A stretch of 64,000 bases of DNA from Speluncibacter jeojiensis (GTDB lineage Bacteria; Actinomycetota; Actinomycetes; Mycobacteriales; Mycobacteriaceae). The notes under the pieces were generated by a model, which did no database searches, had not been told where the DNA came from, and was given only the letters and a program-made list of their open reading frames with translations. Made by a program: the position numbers and the translations under genes. The stretch lies in NCBI RefSeq assembly GCF_029589495.1, contig NZ_JAAIVF010000001.1, forward strand, positions 1,178,001 through 1,242,000, given 5' to 3'. Below, piece by piece: positions 34,821 to 44,596 of the stretch. The first letter of the stretch is position 1. Every line of letters starts with the position of its first letter.

Positions 34821-36209
34821 TCACGCACCTGCGCCGACCGCCTTTTCCAGCTCGGCCAACGTGTTCTCCAGGTGCAGCAGGATCCGCTGCAGGTGCGGCA
34901 CCCGGGTCCGGCAGCCCACCACCCCGAAATCGAGCGAGTCCCCGTTGCTGGCCAGCGTGATGTTCAGTGCCTGCCCGTCCATCGCGATCGACATCGGATA
35001 GATGCCGTCGAGCCGGGCGCCGTTCCAGTACATCGTCTCGCGCGGCCCGGGCACGTTGGAGATGACGACGTTGAACGGCGGACGGGTGTGGTCGACAAAC
35101 CCCGGCAGCGGCGAGAGCCCGAGCGGTGCGACGGTCAGCGCCGCGATCACCAGCGACTGCAGCGGGGTCATCTCGGAGATGACCGCCTTGGCCTGGCTCA
35201 TCGAGTTGCGGATGACCGCCAGCCGGGCCAGCGGATCGACCAGGTGCGTGCCGAGGTTGCACAGCACGCTGCTGACCGCGTTGCCGCCGATCTCCTCTCG
35301 CTCGGTCAACGCCCGCATCGACACCGGCACCATCGCGATCAGCGGCGCGTCCGGCAGCGCGCCGCGTTCGAGCAAATAGCGGCGCAGCGCGCCCGAGCAC
35401 ATCGCCAGCACGACGTCGTTGAGCGTCGCCCCGGTGGCCGCCCGCACGGCCTTGAGTCGGTCGTAGGACCACGACTGCGCCGCGAACCGACGAGCGCCGC
35501 CGATCGAGACGTTGAACATGGTGCGCGGCGCGGACATCGGCAGCACCAGCCCGTCCTCGCGCAGGGCGCTGCCCGCAACCCGCAGCGTCGCCGGCGCCAG
35601 GCCCGCCACCTCGCCGAGCAGCCGGGCGCCCGCACCGAGCAGCGGCAGCGGGTTGAGCCCGAGCAGGCTCGGCCCGGGGTCGCGGCGCACCCGACGGTCC
35701 AGCCCCCACGGCGCCGGGCAGTCCCGGGCCGCGGGATCGGTGCTCAGCGACCGCTGCAACGTCCGCAGCGCCGACACCCCGTCGAGCATCGCGTGGTGGA
35801 TCTTGGTGTAGACCGCGACGCGCCCGTCCTCGAGCCCCTCGATGACGTGCATCTCCCACAGTGGCCGGTGCCGGTCGAGCAGCGAACCGTGCAGCCGGGA
35901 CACCATCTCGAGCAGTTCGCGGATCCGTCCCGGGGCGGGCAGCGCGGACCGTCGTACGTGGTATTCGAGGTCGAGTTCGGTGTCCTGCGCCCAGGTGAGG
36001 TTCCCGAGGCTGCTCACCGGCCGGCCGGGGCGTTTGCGGAACAGCGGGTTGACCCCGGTCTGTGTCATCAGCCGGTCGTAGACCTCACGGGCGAAATCCG
36101 GTCCGGCACCGGGCGGCGGCGCGAAGAGCTCCAGCCCGCCCACGTGCATCGGATGCTCACGCGACTCCGCCAGCAAGAAGATCGAGTCCGTCACCGGCAT
36201 CAGCGCCAC
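34821..36209 (-). CDS. Wax ester synthase / diacylglycerol acyltransferase (second)
   Basis: A 462-residue storage-lipid acyltransferase. It has the N-terminal MPVTDSIFLLAESREHPMH block, catalytic HHAMLDG at about 138-144 and the C-terminal NVPGPRETMYWNGARLDG region. GTG 36209 has GGAAGGA 7 nt upstream; the frame extends upstream but only as antisense of the esterase. It is divergent from the esterase gene across about 100 bp, so a shared promoter region is likely and synthesis and breakdown of neutral lipid may be co-regulated. Confidence 0.93.
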   Translation of the reverse strand: MALMPVTDSIFLLAESREHPMHVGGLELFAPPPGAGPDFAREVYDRLMTQTGVNPLFRKRPGRPVSSLGNLTWAQDTELDLEYHVRRSALPAPGRIRELLEMVSRLHGSLLDRHRPLWEMHVIEGLEDGRVAVYTKIHHAMLDGVSALRTLQRSLSTDPAARDCPAPWGLDRRVRRDPGPSLLGLNPLPLLGAGARLLGEVAGLAPATLRVAGSALREDGLVLPMSAPRTMFNVSIGGARRFAAQSWSYDRLKAVRAATGATLNDVVLAMCSGALRRYLLERGALPDAPLIAMVPVSMRALTEREEIGGNAVSSVLCNLGTHLVDPLARLAVIRNSMSQAKAVISEMTPLQSLVIAALTVAPLGLSPLPGFVDHTRPPFNVVISNVPGPRETMYWNGARLDGIYPMSIAMDGQALNITLASNGDSLDFGVVGCRTRVPHLQRILLHLENTLAELEKAVGAGA

Positions 36210-36309
36210 GCCTGAATCCTTCCCCAGATCCCTACGATTCGGTAACAGTGTGGCAGACCGGCCCGATGAACATGGCACGCTCGTACTCCCGTATCCGCAA
36301 GGAGGAGTC

Positions 36310-37350
36310 GTGACCAGCACCCGGCCGCTGCGGCTCGTCGAAGGCGGCAACGCCTCGGCACCCTTCGCCGCGCCCACCACGGTCCGGCGACAGCAACTGC
36401 GCGGCGCCAGTGTGCAGTCCCGGGCACTCGACCGGACGCTGCGGGTCACCATCCGTCCCGTACTCGAAGCGTGGTCGCGCAGCACCGGATTGCGTTGGCC
36501 CACCGGGATCGTCGACCACGCCGGGCGGCTGTTGCCGGCGATCGACGGCACCCGCGTCACCCACGTGCGGCTCGATCACTGCGCGGCCGACTGGGTGCGC
36601 GGCCCGGGCGCCGGCGACGAGCGGGTCATCCTGTATCTGCACGGCGGAGCGTTCCTGTGCTGCGGACTGCACACCCACCGCCGCCTGGTCTCGCAGATCT
36701 CTGCCTCGGCGAAGGCGCCGGCGCTGATGGTCGACTACCGAATGTTCCCGCAGCACACCATCAGTGACGCGATCACCGACGGGATGGACGGGTACCGCTG
36801 GCTGCTGCGGCGCGGCTACCGGCCGAGCCAGATCATCGTGGCGGGCGACTCCGCGGGCGGATACCTGTCGTTCATGGTGCCGTTGGCGATTCGTGCCGCG
36901 GGCCTGCCGCGACCGGCCGCGGTGGTCGCCCTGTCGCCGCTGACCGAGCTCGATCCCCGGCACAAGCTCGAGCACCGCAATGCCCGCCGCTGCGCGCTGT
37001 TCCCCCGGCACGCGGTCCCCGCGCTGACCGCCCTGTCCGACCGGCTCGACGCCGATGCCGAGCGCACCCGCGGTCAGGCGCCACGGGCCTGCCCGGTCGA
37101 CAGCGACCTGCGCGGCATGCCGCCGACACTGGTGCAGGCGGGATCACACGAGATGTTGCTGACCGACGCCGAGTTGATCGCCGAGCGTCTCGCGGAGGCC
37201 GGGGTGCCGACCGAACTGCAGGTCTGGGACCGGCAGGTGCATGTCTTCCAGGCCGCGTTCGACCTGGTGCCCGAGGGGCGCCGCGCGATCGAGGAGATCG
37301 CGCGGTTCATCCGGACCACGGTGCCCCCGCGGCTGTCCGCCGTCCGGTAG
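36310..37350 (+). CDS. HSL-family (family IV) alpha/beta esterase/lipase
   Basis: A 346-residue esterase. The oxyanion-hole motif HGGAF is at about 111-115 and the nucleophile elbow GDSAGG has S181. A C-terminal Asp (LLTDAEL) and His (DRQVHVFQ) complete the triad. GTG 36310 follows AAGGAGGA closely. No signal peptide, so it acts in the cytoplasm or on lipid bodies. Divergent from a WS/DGAT gene, which fits a role in acylglycerol or ester hydrolysis. Confidence 0.9.
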   Translation: MTSTRPLRLVEGGNASAPFAAPTTVRRQQLRGASVQSRALDRTLRVTIRPVLEAWSRSTGLRWPTGIVDHAGRLLPAIDGTRVTHVRLDHCAADWVRGPGAGDERVILYLHGGAFLCCGLHTHRRLVSQISASAKAPALMVDYRMFPQHTISDAITDGMDGYRWLLRRGYRPSQIIVAGDSAGGYLSFMVPLAIRAAGLPRPAAVVALSPLTELDPRHKLEHRNARRCALFPRHAVPALTALSDRLDADAERTRGQAPRACPVDSDLRGMPPTLVQAGSHEMLLTDAELIAERLAEAGVPTELQVWDRQVHVFQAAFDLVPEGRRAIEEIARFIRTTVPPRLSAVR

Positions 37351-37377
37351 CCGCGCGCGCCGCCCGATCGGCACGGA

Positions 37378-40300
37378 CTACCCGATCGGCACCGACAGCA
37401 ACGAGAACCCGGTCGAGACCGGCGTGGGCACCCGGCGCCGGTTCGGCGAGCCGAGCGCCTTGCGCAGGTCGCCGCGGTCGTGTTCGGCGAGCAGGCCCGC
37501 GCCGTCCCACACCAGCAGCGCCGCACTGACCGTGTGCTCGACACTCGAGTGCGCCAGGTCGTAGTGCGCACATCCCGGAACGTCGTCGTAGGTGATCCAC
37601 AGGTCGTACCCGGTCATGAACAGGTCCAGATCGAACTGCACGCTCAGGCCCAGCAATTCGCCCCGGCCGATGTCGTCGACGCCGGCGAAGGCCTCGTCCA
37701 GCGCCAGCAGCCGCGGCGAGTGCGAATCCGCCGACGACAGCATCACGTGCGCCGCCGCGAACAGCGGAAGGTGCAGCGAGACAGACTGCTCCCCGCCGGA
37801 CAGCGCACTGTGCCGGGCCTGGGTGAGCCGGTCCTCGGTGCCGTCCGGCCCGATCAGGCTGAACGAGAACACCCGCCACCACCGGTAGTCGAGCACGTCC
37901 GCGAGGATCTCCGGGTACGACCGCTCCGGGTGCGCCGCGCGCTCATCGCGGATCCGGGCGGCGAAATGTGCGCGCACGGTCGACAGGTCCTCGGCGGTCA
38001 GGTCCGCCGACTCGCGGTCGAGCAGCTTGCACACCGTGCGCTGCCGCTCGTCGAGCCCGTCGGCGAGCACCCAGTGCACGCCGATCGTCGCACCGGAGGA
38101 CATGTGCCGCAGGCGCATCTCGGCGCCCATCTGCGCGATGAGCTTGCGCGCCGCGGCGGTCCGCTCGTGGATCTGCTGGGCGAGCCCCGACAGCAGCGCG
38201 TCCTCGAGAATGCACCGTTCCGAATCGGTCAGCAGCAGTTCCTGATCGCCACGCGCGTCGGCGATCCGCCGGGCGAACTCGCCGATCGGGGAGAACCCGT
38301 GCTCGTCCTCGACCCGGACGACCATCACCCCGTCCGGCGAGTCCCACTCGAGCCGGTAGTCCTGTCCGGCGGCGGACAGCTGCACCTCCAGGTCGCCAAG
38401 AGCACCGGACAGCTTGCTGCGGATGGCCTTTCGCGCCGAGTCCGTGACCTTGACGGACTCGGTGGCCCGCTCCACGGCCCGGTGCAGGGCCAGCACCGCC
38501 GGCGGAAGCACCTCGAACGACTGCAGCGGTTCGGCGTCGGCGCCCGACGGATCGGCCTGCGCCGAGTGGTGGCGGCTCACCAGCACGTCCGGCTCCGTCC
38601 ACACGGACACCCCGGTCGGCCAGCGGTGCTCGTCGGCGACGCCGAGGATCTCCAGCAGATCCCGGCGCGCGAACGGGGCCAGCTCGCGGGCGTCGGCCTG
38701 GGCCTCGACCACCGCGGTGCGCAACGACTCCTGCGCGCCGGCGCACTCGCCGCCGGCCTTGCCGACCAGTTCGACGGCCCGTTCCTTGGCGGCGTTCGCC
38801 TCGCGCACCGCGCGCTTGCCGGCCTCGATGCGGTCGCGGGTGGCGGCGATGTCGGCGTCGATCTGGTCCGCGTCGGCGCCGAGGGCCTCCCGCAGCCGCG
38901 CCAGTCCGTCCGCCTGCACCTGGTGCTCGGACTCGGCCTGCGCAGCCTCGACTGCGAATTCCTCTGCGTTCGTGCGCGCCTCGTCCACCCGACCGCGCGC
39001 CTCGACAGCACGCTCGAGCGCGGCAACCCGGTCCCGGCGGGTGCGCACGGTCTGCTCACCGACGGTCCGGAAGTGGTCGACGGCCGCGGCGAGCGACTCG
39101 AGGCCGGAACCGGTCTCGGGCGTGCGGCGCGCCACCGCCAGCGACTGCGCCTGCTTGCGCCGCGCACCGTGGTCGGCAAGGGCGCGGTCGTGTTCCTCGC
39201 GGGCCTGTTGGTCGGCGTCGACGCGGCTGTGCAGCGCGCCGGCGGTCTCGGCAAGCCGCCGCAGCGCCAGCACTATCGGCCCCACCTTCGGCAGTGCCTG
39301 TCCGGCCGCCTCGACAGCCGAAACCTCCTCCTGCTCTTGGTGGATCTGCCCGTCCAGGTTCTCGATCTGCCGCCCGACCTCGCCGATCGAGTCGCCGAGC
39401 TCGGCCAGCCGCAGACGTCGCCGCCGCGCACGCGCGGTGACGCCGATATACTCGGCGTGGGGCTTGTGGTGGGTTCCGGTCTGGACGCCCTGCCGGTAAC
39501 GTCCGTCCACGCCGATGGCGGGCAGCGCCGAACCGGACGGGTCGGCGCCGCTCTCGCACAATGCGATCGACGCGAGCACCGCGCCCACGTACTCGGGGTC
39601 CACACCGGCGTCTTCCTCGGCCACCAGCACCCCGGCCAGCGTCGGGCCGTCCGGCCGGTCGGCCGGGGCCAGCGGCAGCAGGAACTGGTGCGATCCGGTC
39701 GTGACCGCGGCCACCTCCGGCATGGTGATCCATCCGTCGAGCAGGTTCGCGCCCTCCAGCGCCGCCTCGATCCCCGCCGCCCACACGTCGTCGACACCCT
39801 CGGCGAAGCGCACCAGCTGCCACAGCGGCGCGCCGGGCAGACCGGCGCGGTCGTCCGACCGCATCGCGAATGTCGTTGGCGCATCGTCGTGTTCGGCGGC
39901 AATCCGCTCACGGTCCGCACGCATGGCGTCTGCCTGCGCGCGCAGTTCGTCGCGTCGGCCGGACAGCACCGCGAGGCGGGCTCGGGCGGCGTGCAGGCCC
40001 GCGGCGACCTCGCCCGCGAACACCGCCGACGGCACGGGCGCGTCGGGATCACCGATCTGCGCCAGCCCGTCCTGCAGCAGACCGGGCAGATCGACGCCGT
40101 CCGCACACCCGTCGACCACCGCCTCGTGCCGCTGCCACCACGCGCTCAGCTGATCGTGGGCCGCGGTACGCGCCGCCGCCACCTGCTCCTCCGCGAGCGT
40201 GATCTCCTGCTTCGCGGATTCGAGCCGCTCCTGCGCGCGCTCCACCGACCGTTCGGTGCGCGCGCGGTCCGCAGCGGACGTGTCGACGGCGGTCAACGCC

Positions 40301-41640
40301 TCGCGCACCGTCCGCACGTCGCCGAGCCGCTGCTCGACGGCGCCGCGGACCCGCAGCAGCAGGTGCTCGTCGGATAGTTGCTCGTCGGACACCGCCCCGG
40401 CTGCATCGCCCGGGCCGGTCCCCCAGTCGATGCCCGCGTCGCGCGCCGCATCCGCCAGCGCGTGGGCCTGCGCGGCGATCGCCGCGGTCGCGGACTCGGC
40501 CGCCGCTTCCGCTCGTTCGGCCTCGTCGACCCGGCGCTCGAATCCCTCGCGGGCGGCGCCGGCCTGCTTCGTCGCACCGGCCGCGGCCTGCGCCAGCTTG
40601 CCGACCAGTTCGCTCAGCTTGTCGAGTTGCTGCTTGCCCTCGTAGGCGGCGCTGCCCTTGAGCACCTCCAACTCGGTGCGCCACTTCTCGAGCCGGCGCT
40701 CGGCCTCCTCGGCCTCCGTCTCGGCGCGTGACCGCTCCGCGTAGGCGGCCACCTGCGTCGCCGTCGACTGCTCGACCGCGCTCGCCGAGGTGCGCACCTG
40801 ATCGAGCCGTCGACCGAGCCCGTCGGCGGCGTCCCGGGCGAGCACCTGCACGTAGCGCACGTAGTCGGCGAGGAAGGCCTGGGTGGCGCGGTCGGCGCGG
40901 CCGACACGTTCGAGGGTGCGGCTGACCTGCTCCATGTCACTGAACGAGCGGGCGGCCTCGACCAGCAGGTCGTCGTCGAGGGGGCGCAGGCCGTCGGTCA
41001 GCGCCCGCGACAACCCCTTGGGGTCGAGGTTCTTCGCCAGCTGGGGCCGGCGCAGCGTGAGGATCAGGTTGATCAGCTGTTCGTAGCGCTCGGCCCCCAG
41101 CCCGAACAGCCGCGCGTCGATCGCCGCCCGGTAGTCGGCCGGGCGCTCGACGATGGCGTCGGCACCGATCTGCTCCGCCAGCTGTTTCTTGGTCATCGGC
41201 CGGTCGTCGGGCGCGAGCAGCGAGAAGTCCACGCCCACACGCCCTTCGGCGACGAAGTACCATCGGGCGACGCGGTCGGTGTGCTTGGCCGCCCGCATGC
41301 CGATGCCGACGGTCACCGCCTCCGGGTCGTCCCGGGTGGCCCGGCAGAACTCCATCCACACGTAGGCGTGCTCGGAGTCCTGCCCGCGGTAGAGCAGGTT
41401 CGACTTCATGGTGCGTTCTTCGCCTGCGAACGGGTTCAGCCGCCGCGGTTCGATGCGGCCGTCGAGCACGAACGGGAACAGCACCTCGAGCCCCTTGGTC
41501 TTGCCGGACCCGTTGGGCCCGCGCAGCACCAGGCGGCCGTCCGCGAACGAGAACTCCTCGTCGCGGTAGTCCCACAGGTTCACGATTCCGGCCCGGGTCG
41601 GCTTGAAACGCTTCGCATCAGTGGCCGGCTGCGTCACCAT
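37378..41640 (-). CDS. jetC: Wadjet JetC: SMC-like ATPase (TIGR02680 family)
   Basis: A 1420-residue structural-maintenance-of-chromosomes-like ATPase. The start FKPTRAGIVNLWDYRDEEF and Walker A GPNGSGKT (41-48) are typical of the family. A long Ala/Glu/Arg-rich coiled coil fills most of the middle, interrupted around residues 540-720 by a hinge-like globular part. The signature LSGGEQ is at about 1280 and the Walker B LALDEAFAGVD at about 1315. In known Wadjet systems JetABC form a loop-extruding complex that recognises small circular DNA and presents it to the nuclease JetD. ATG 41640 has AGAGGA upstream, 29 bp after the jetB stop. No jetD follows; a convergent esterase ends 27 bp beyond the stop. 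Confidence 0.92.
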   Translation of the reverse strand: MVTQPATDAKRFKPTRAGIVNLWDYRDEEFSFADGRLVLRGPNGSGKTKGLEVLFPFVLDGRIEPRRLNPFAGEERTMKSNLLYRGQDSEHAYVWMEFCRATRDDPEAVTVGIGMRAAKHTDRVARWYFVAEGRVGVDFSLLAPDDRPMTKKQLAEQIGADAIVERPADYRAAIDARLFGLGAERYEQLINLILTLRRPQLAKNLDPKGLSRALTDGLRPLDDDLLVEAARSFSDMEQVSRTLERVGRADRATQAFLADYVRYVQVLARDAADGLGRRLDQVRTSASAVEQSTATQVAAYAERSRAETEAEEAERRLEKWRTELEVLKGSAAYEGKQQLDKLSELVGKLAQAAAGATKQAGAAREGFERRVDEAERAEAAAESATAAIAAQAHALADAARDAGIDWGTGPGDAAGAVSDEQLSDEHLLLRVRGAVEQRLGDVRTVREALTAVDTSAADRARTERSVERAQERLESAKQEITLAEEQVAAARTAAHDQLSAWWQRHEAVVDGCADGVDLPGLLQDGLAQIGDPDAPVPSAVFAGEVAAGLHAARARLAVLSGRRDELRAQADAMRADRERIAAEHDDAPTTFAMRSDDRAGLPGAPLWQLVRFAEGVDDVWAAGIEAALEGANLLDGWITMPEVAAVTTGSHQFLLPLAPADRPDGPTLAGVLVAEEDAGVDPEYVGAVLASIALCESGADPSGSALPAIGVDGRYRQGVQTGTHHKPHAEYIGVTARARRRRLRLAELGDSIGEVGRQIENLDGQIHQEQEEVSAVEAAGQALPKVGPIVLALRRLAETAGALHSRVDADQQAREEHDRALADHGARRKQAQSLAVARRTPETGSGLESLAAAVDHFRTVGEQTVRTRRDRVAALERAVEARGRVDEARTNAEEFAVEAAQAESEHQVQADGLARLREALGADADQIDADIAATRDRIEAGKRAVREANAAKERAVELVGKAGGECAGAQESLRTAVVEAQADARELAPFARRDLLEILGVADEHRWPTGVSVWTEPDVLVSRHHSAQADPSGADAEPLQSFEVLPPAVLALHRAVERATESVKVTDSARKAIRSKLSGALGDLEVQLSAAGQDYRLEWDSPDGVMVVRVEDEHGFSPIGEFARRIADARGDQELLLTDSERCILEDALLSGLAQQIHERTAAARKLIAQMGAEMRLRHMSSGATIGVHWVLADGLDERQRTVCKLLDRESADLTAEDLSTVRAHFAARIRDERAAHPERSYPEILADVLDYRWWRVFSFSLIGPDGTEDRLTQARHSALSGGEQSVSLHLPLFAAAHVMLSSADSHSPRLLALDEAFAGVDDIGRGELLGLSVQFDLDLFMTGYDLWITYDDVPGCAHYDLAHSSVEHTVSAALLVWDGAGLLAEHDRGDLRKALGSPNRRRVPTPVSTGFSLLSVPIG

Positions 41641-41669
41641 CTGCCGATTCCTCTCGCATTCATCGTGAT

Positions 41670-43025
41670 TCACGCATCGAACAGTCTCGACTGCCAGGAG
41701 TGGGAGCGCACCTGCACGACCACGTCGCGGTACCGGGCCAGCACCGGCAGCACCAGCACGCCCTCGTCGACGACCCGGACCATCCCGAGGCGCTCGAGCA
41801 CGGCCAGCGACGCGCGTGCCAGCCCGCCGGGATCGGCGCGCCACTGGGCCGCGAAGGTGTGCCCGAACCGTTCGAGCATCCCGCGCATCACCTCGTCGAT
41901 CCACGACGACTCGACCAGCGGCGCGGCGATCATGCGGTCCCGGGGCCCATCCGCAGTGGCAGCAGCTGCGCCCGGGACGGCGAACTCATCGACCAGACCG
42001 GCGCGCGGGATCGCCGCGTCGAGCTGTGCGGCGAGCACGGCGGAGACCGGTTCGGGCAGCGGCAGCCGCGGAGGTTCGGTCGCGTCGGGATCGAGCACCC
42101 GGTCGGCCAGTTCCCCTGCCAGCAGCAGCGCCACCTGCGCGACCGTGCCCGTGCTGGGGAACCGCTGGTCCGACATGCGGCCCGAATGATCTATCAGCGC
42201 AACACCTTCGGCGCGGCGTTCCGCAGGCATCCCGGTCAGCGCCACCACCTCGTCGACCACGTCGCCGGCGTGCAGGATCGCCGCGGCCTGCTCGTCGAGT
42301 TCGTCGTAGTAGACGACCGGGTTCTGCACCAGCAGCCGCCGCACCCGGCGCCGCCCGTCCTTCGCCGACTCCGACTTCCCGGTCTCCGCATTGCCCGGCC
42401 CCTGCTCACCGGACAGCAGGGCCCGCACCCCGGTGATGTGCTGCAGCACCCGGCCCGGCCGGAACAGCGCCGCGACGACCGCGCGGTCGATGTCGTACAG
42501 CGCCTCGCCGTCACCCGGGTCGGTGGCCCACCCGCCCGCGTCGCCGTCGGCCAACGAGATCGCCCCGCGTATCGCCAGCCAGCCGACCGCGTCGACGAAC
42601 GCATCGCGGTCCGCCGCCCGGGCGGTGGACAGTTGCAGGCCGTCGATCCGCGACGCGTCCGCCGACACCTGATCGGCCAACTCGCTCAACGTGATCTGGG
42701 TGCTGCCGCGGCCCAGCGCAGCCAGCGCGAGGGCGAGATAGGCGTAGCGACGGCGGTCGAACACCCGCTCGGAGACCGCACGCGCGGGCCGGGTCGGGTC
42801 CAACCGGTCGATCACCGGGTACAGCCGGGCCGTCGTCTCGGTCACCTCGACGCGGTAGCCGCACAGCTCCAGCAGGTCCTCGCGCAGCTCCGTCGCCCAG
42901 CGACGTACCAGGGGCAATGCCAGCCGGTCCGGAAAGTTCTCGGTCACAAGATGATTGGCCAGCAGCACGCGGACCGCACGCTGGTACGACTCCCGCTCGA
43001 GGGCGGGCACCTCGCGCAGACTCAC
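41670..43025 (-). CDS. jetB: Wadjet JetB: kite-like SMC partner (TIGR02678 family)
   Basis: A 451-residue protein of the four-gene TIGR02677-02680 neighbourhood. Recognisable family blocks include ERESYQRAVRVLLANHLV near the start, RLYPVIDRLDPTRP, FDRRRYAYLALALAALGRG and the C-terminal ARYRDVVVQV. It should be a winged-helix MukE/KITE-like partner of the JetC ATPase. Its GTG at 43025 overlaps the jetA stop (GTGA), so the two are translationally coupled. The frame also runs back under jetA, which is coincidental. Confidence 0.9.
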   Translation of the reverse strand: MSLREVPALERESYQRAVRVLLANHLVTENFPDRLALPLVRRWATELREDLLELCGYRVEVTETTARLYPVIDRLDPTRPARAVSERVFDRRRYAYLALALAALGRGSTQITLSELADQVSADASRIDGLQLSTARAADRDAFVDAVGWLAIRGAISLADGDAGGWATDPGDGEALYDIDRAVVAALFRPGRVLQHITGVRALLSGEQGPGNAETGKSESAKDGRRRVRRLLVQNPVVYYDELDEQAAAILHAGDVVDEVVALTGMPAERRAEGVALIDHSGRMSDQRFPSTGTVAQVALLLAGELADRVLDPDATEPPRLPLPEPVSAVLAAQLDAAIPRAGLVDEFAVPGAAAATADGPRDRMIAAPLVESSWIDEVMRGMLERFGHTFAAQWRADPGGLARASLAVLERLGMVRVVDEGVLVLPVLARYRDVVVQVRSHSWQSRLFDA

Positions 43026-44557
43026 TGCACGCTCACCGCCAGCCGGTCCAGGTGCAGCAGCCCACGCGCCGTGCGGACGGTCGTCGACTCGGTGTGCGGT
43101 CGCAGCGTCAACCGCACACCGCTGTCGGAGCCGGTGGACTCGGCGGACCCCACCTGCGCCGACACCGGGACCCGCGCGGTCAGTGCCGCATTGAGCAGGC
43201 TCAGCAGCACCTCGGTCTCCTGTTCGTCGAGGACACGGTCGTCGACACCGCCCGCCGCGAGCGACTGCGCCGCCTGCTTGCGGGCCCGTTGCGCGGCCAG
43301 CTGCGCATCGCGCATGCGGCGCTGTCCGCCGTCGTTGCGCGCCACCCGCGCGGGGACCCCGGCGGACGGCGCCCGGCCGGTCTCCGCGAGAGTGCGAGAG
43401 ATCGCGACCGGCGCTGCCTCCCACCAGGATCGGGTCGCCGGGATGATGTCGGCGTCGGGGTGCACGGTGCTCAGGTGGCGCGGTCGGCCGAGCCCGAACA
43501 CCGTCTCGAACAGCGCGTGCGCCGACTCCTCGGTGGGGCTGTTGGCGAACCAGCCGGCGAGGTGGCGCAGCTGGCTCTCCCGGCTGACCCCGCCGCGCTT
43601 GGCCTCGGTGACCCGGCGCAGCAGCGTGAGCACCGCCGAGATCGCGGTCATCGTGCCCTCGCGCAAACGCTCGGTCTCGCTGGGTGTTTCGCCGTCCGCG
43701 GCGAACCAGTGCACCAGACCGGACCACCGTGCCCGCCAGTCCTCGACCCGTTCGGCGCGGGTGCGGAACAGGCGCTCGTCGGCGCCGGAGGCCGATTCGA
43801 GCAGCCGCTCGAGGCCGGTCCGCTCGACCGCGTCGATCGCCTCGGCCAGCCGCGGCGCGAACCGGGCCAGGTCGGAGCTGAACTCGCGCATGTGCGCGAG
43901 AAGCGCGTCCTTGTGGACGAGGAAGGTCTCGGGGGTGATGTCGGTCGTACGGACGAGGTCGCCGAGCATCAGGTAGAAGTGCGCGGCGCGGGTCGCCATC
44001 TCCGACAGCGCCGAGTCCAGCCGGGTCAGGCGTCGGTACACCTGCTCGGCGTCGCCGGCGAGGTTGGCGGCCGCCAGCGCCTCCAGGTCGGCGAGGAGTT
44101 CGGGCAGCACCAGCCGCGACAGCGAGGCATCGCCGGCGCCGCCGCCCAGCACGTCCTCGACCGCGCGGTACACCTGGTAGCCGCCCTGGCTGAACTGGTA
44201 GACGAAGTGCCGGTTGCGATACTCGGCCAGCGTGGCCGCGCGGGCGCCGTCATAGCTGCGTTCGAGCACACCCCACCCGTGCAACTGCTCGAGGAGCGCG
44301 GCGATGTCCGCGGTCGACAGGTGTGCGGGCGCCGCGCCGTGCACCCGGTCCAGGATCTCGGCGACCTCGCCGGCGTGCAGCAGCACCGCGTAGTTGGCAC
44401 GCGCGTGGTCGAAGGCCCGCAGCACGGCCAGGTATTCGGCCCGATTGCGCGCGGTGGTGAAGGAGAACAGGCGCAGCCGCTCGTCCTGGACGGACGACTC
44501 GGACGCGGGCGTCCCGACGTCGGTTCCGGCTTCACTCACCGGACCAGGGTAGGGCAC
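43022..44557 (-). CDS. jetA: Wadjet JetA: kleisin-like subunit (TIGR02677 family)
   Basis: A 511-residue protein and first gene of the jetABC operon. Family blocks: RLRLFSFTTARNRAEYLAVLR, FVYQFSQGGYQVYRAVED, a long helical middle, WSGLVHWFAADGE and a TLRPHTESTTVRTARG end. It is probably the MukF-like kleisin that bridges JetC heads. Start uncertain: GTG 44557 or GTG 44539; neither has a strong ribosome site. Its stop overlaps the jetB start. The acyl-ACP desaturase gene upstream ends 39 bp before it and is on the same strand, so read-through is possible, but it is not a known partner. Confidence 0.9.
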   Translation of the reverse strand: MPYPGPVSEAGTDVGTPASESSVQDERLRLFSFTTARNRAEYLAVLRAFDHARANYAVLLHAGEVAEILDRVHGAAPAHLSTADIAALLEQLHGWGVLERSYDGARAATLAEYRNRHFVYQFSQGGYQVYRAVEDVLGGGAGDASLSRLVLPELLADLEALAAANLAGDAEQVYRRLTRLDSALSEMATRAAHFYLMLGDLVRTTDITPETFLVHKDALLAHMREFSSDLARFAPRLAEAIDAVERTGLERLLESASGADERLFRTRAERVEDWRARWSGLVHWFAADGETPSETERLREGTMTAISAVLTLLRRVTEAKRGGVSRESQLRHLAGWFANSPTEESAHALFETVFGLGRPRHLSTVHPDADIIPATRSWWEAAPVAISRTLAETGRAPSAGVPARVARNDGGQRRMRDAQLAAQRARKQAAQSLAAGGVDDRVLDEQETEVLLSLLNAALTARVPVSAQVGSAESTGSDSGVRLTLRPHTESTTVRTARGLLHLDRLAVSVQ

Positions 44558-44596
44558 GACCTGCCCCGCGCCCGACCATCCGCTCGGCCGCGGCGA

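Noticed and set aside
37480-40377. A 965-codon plus-strand frame over jetC
   Set aside because: Antisense of the SMC-like coding sequence; repetitive Arg/His/Val/Gly composition, no motif, no ribosome site.
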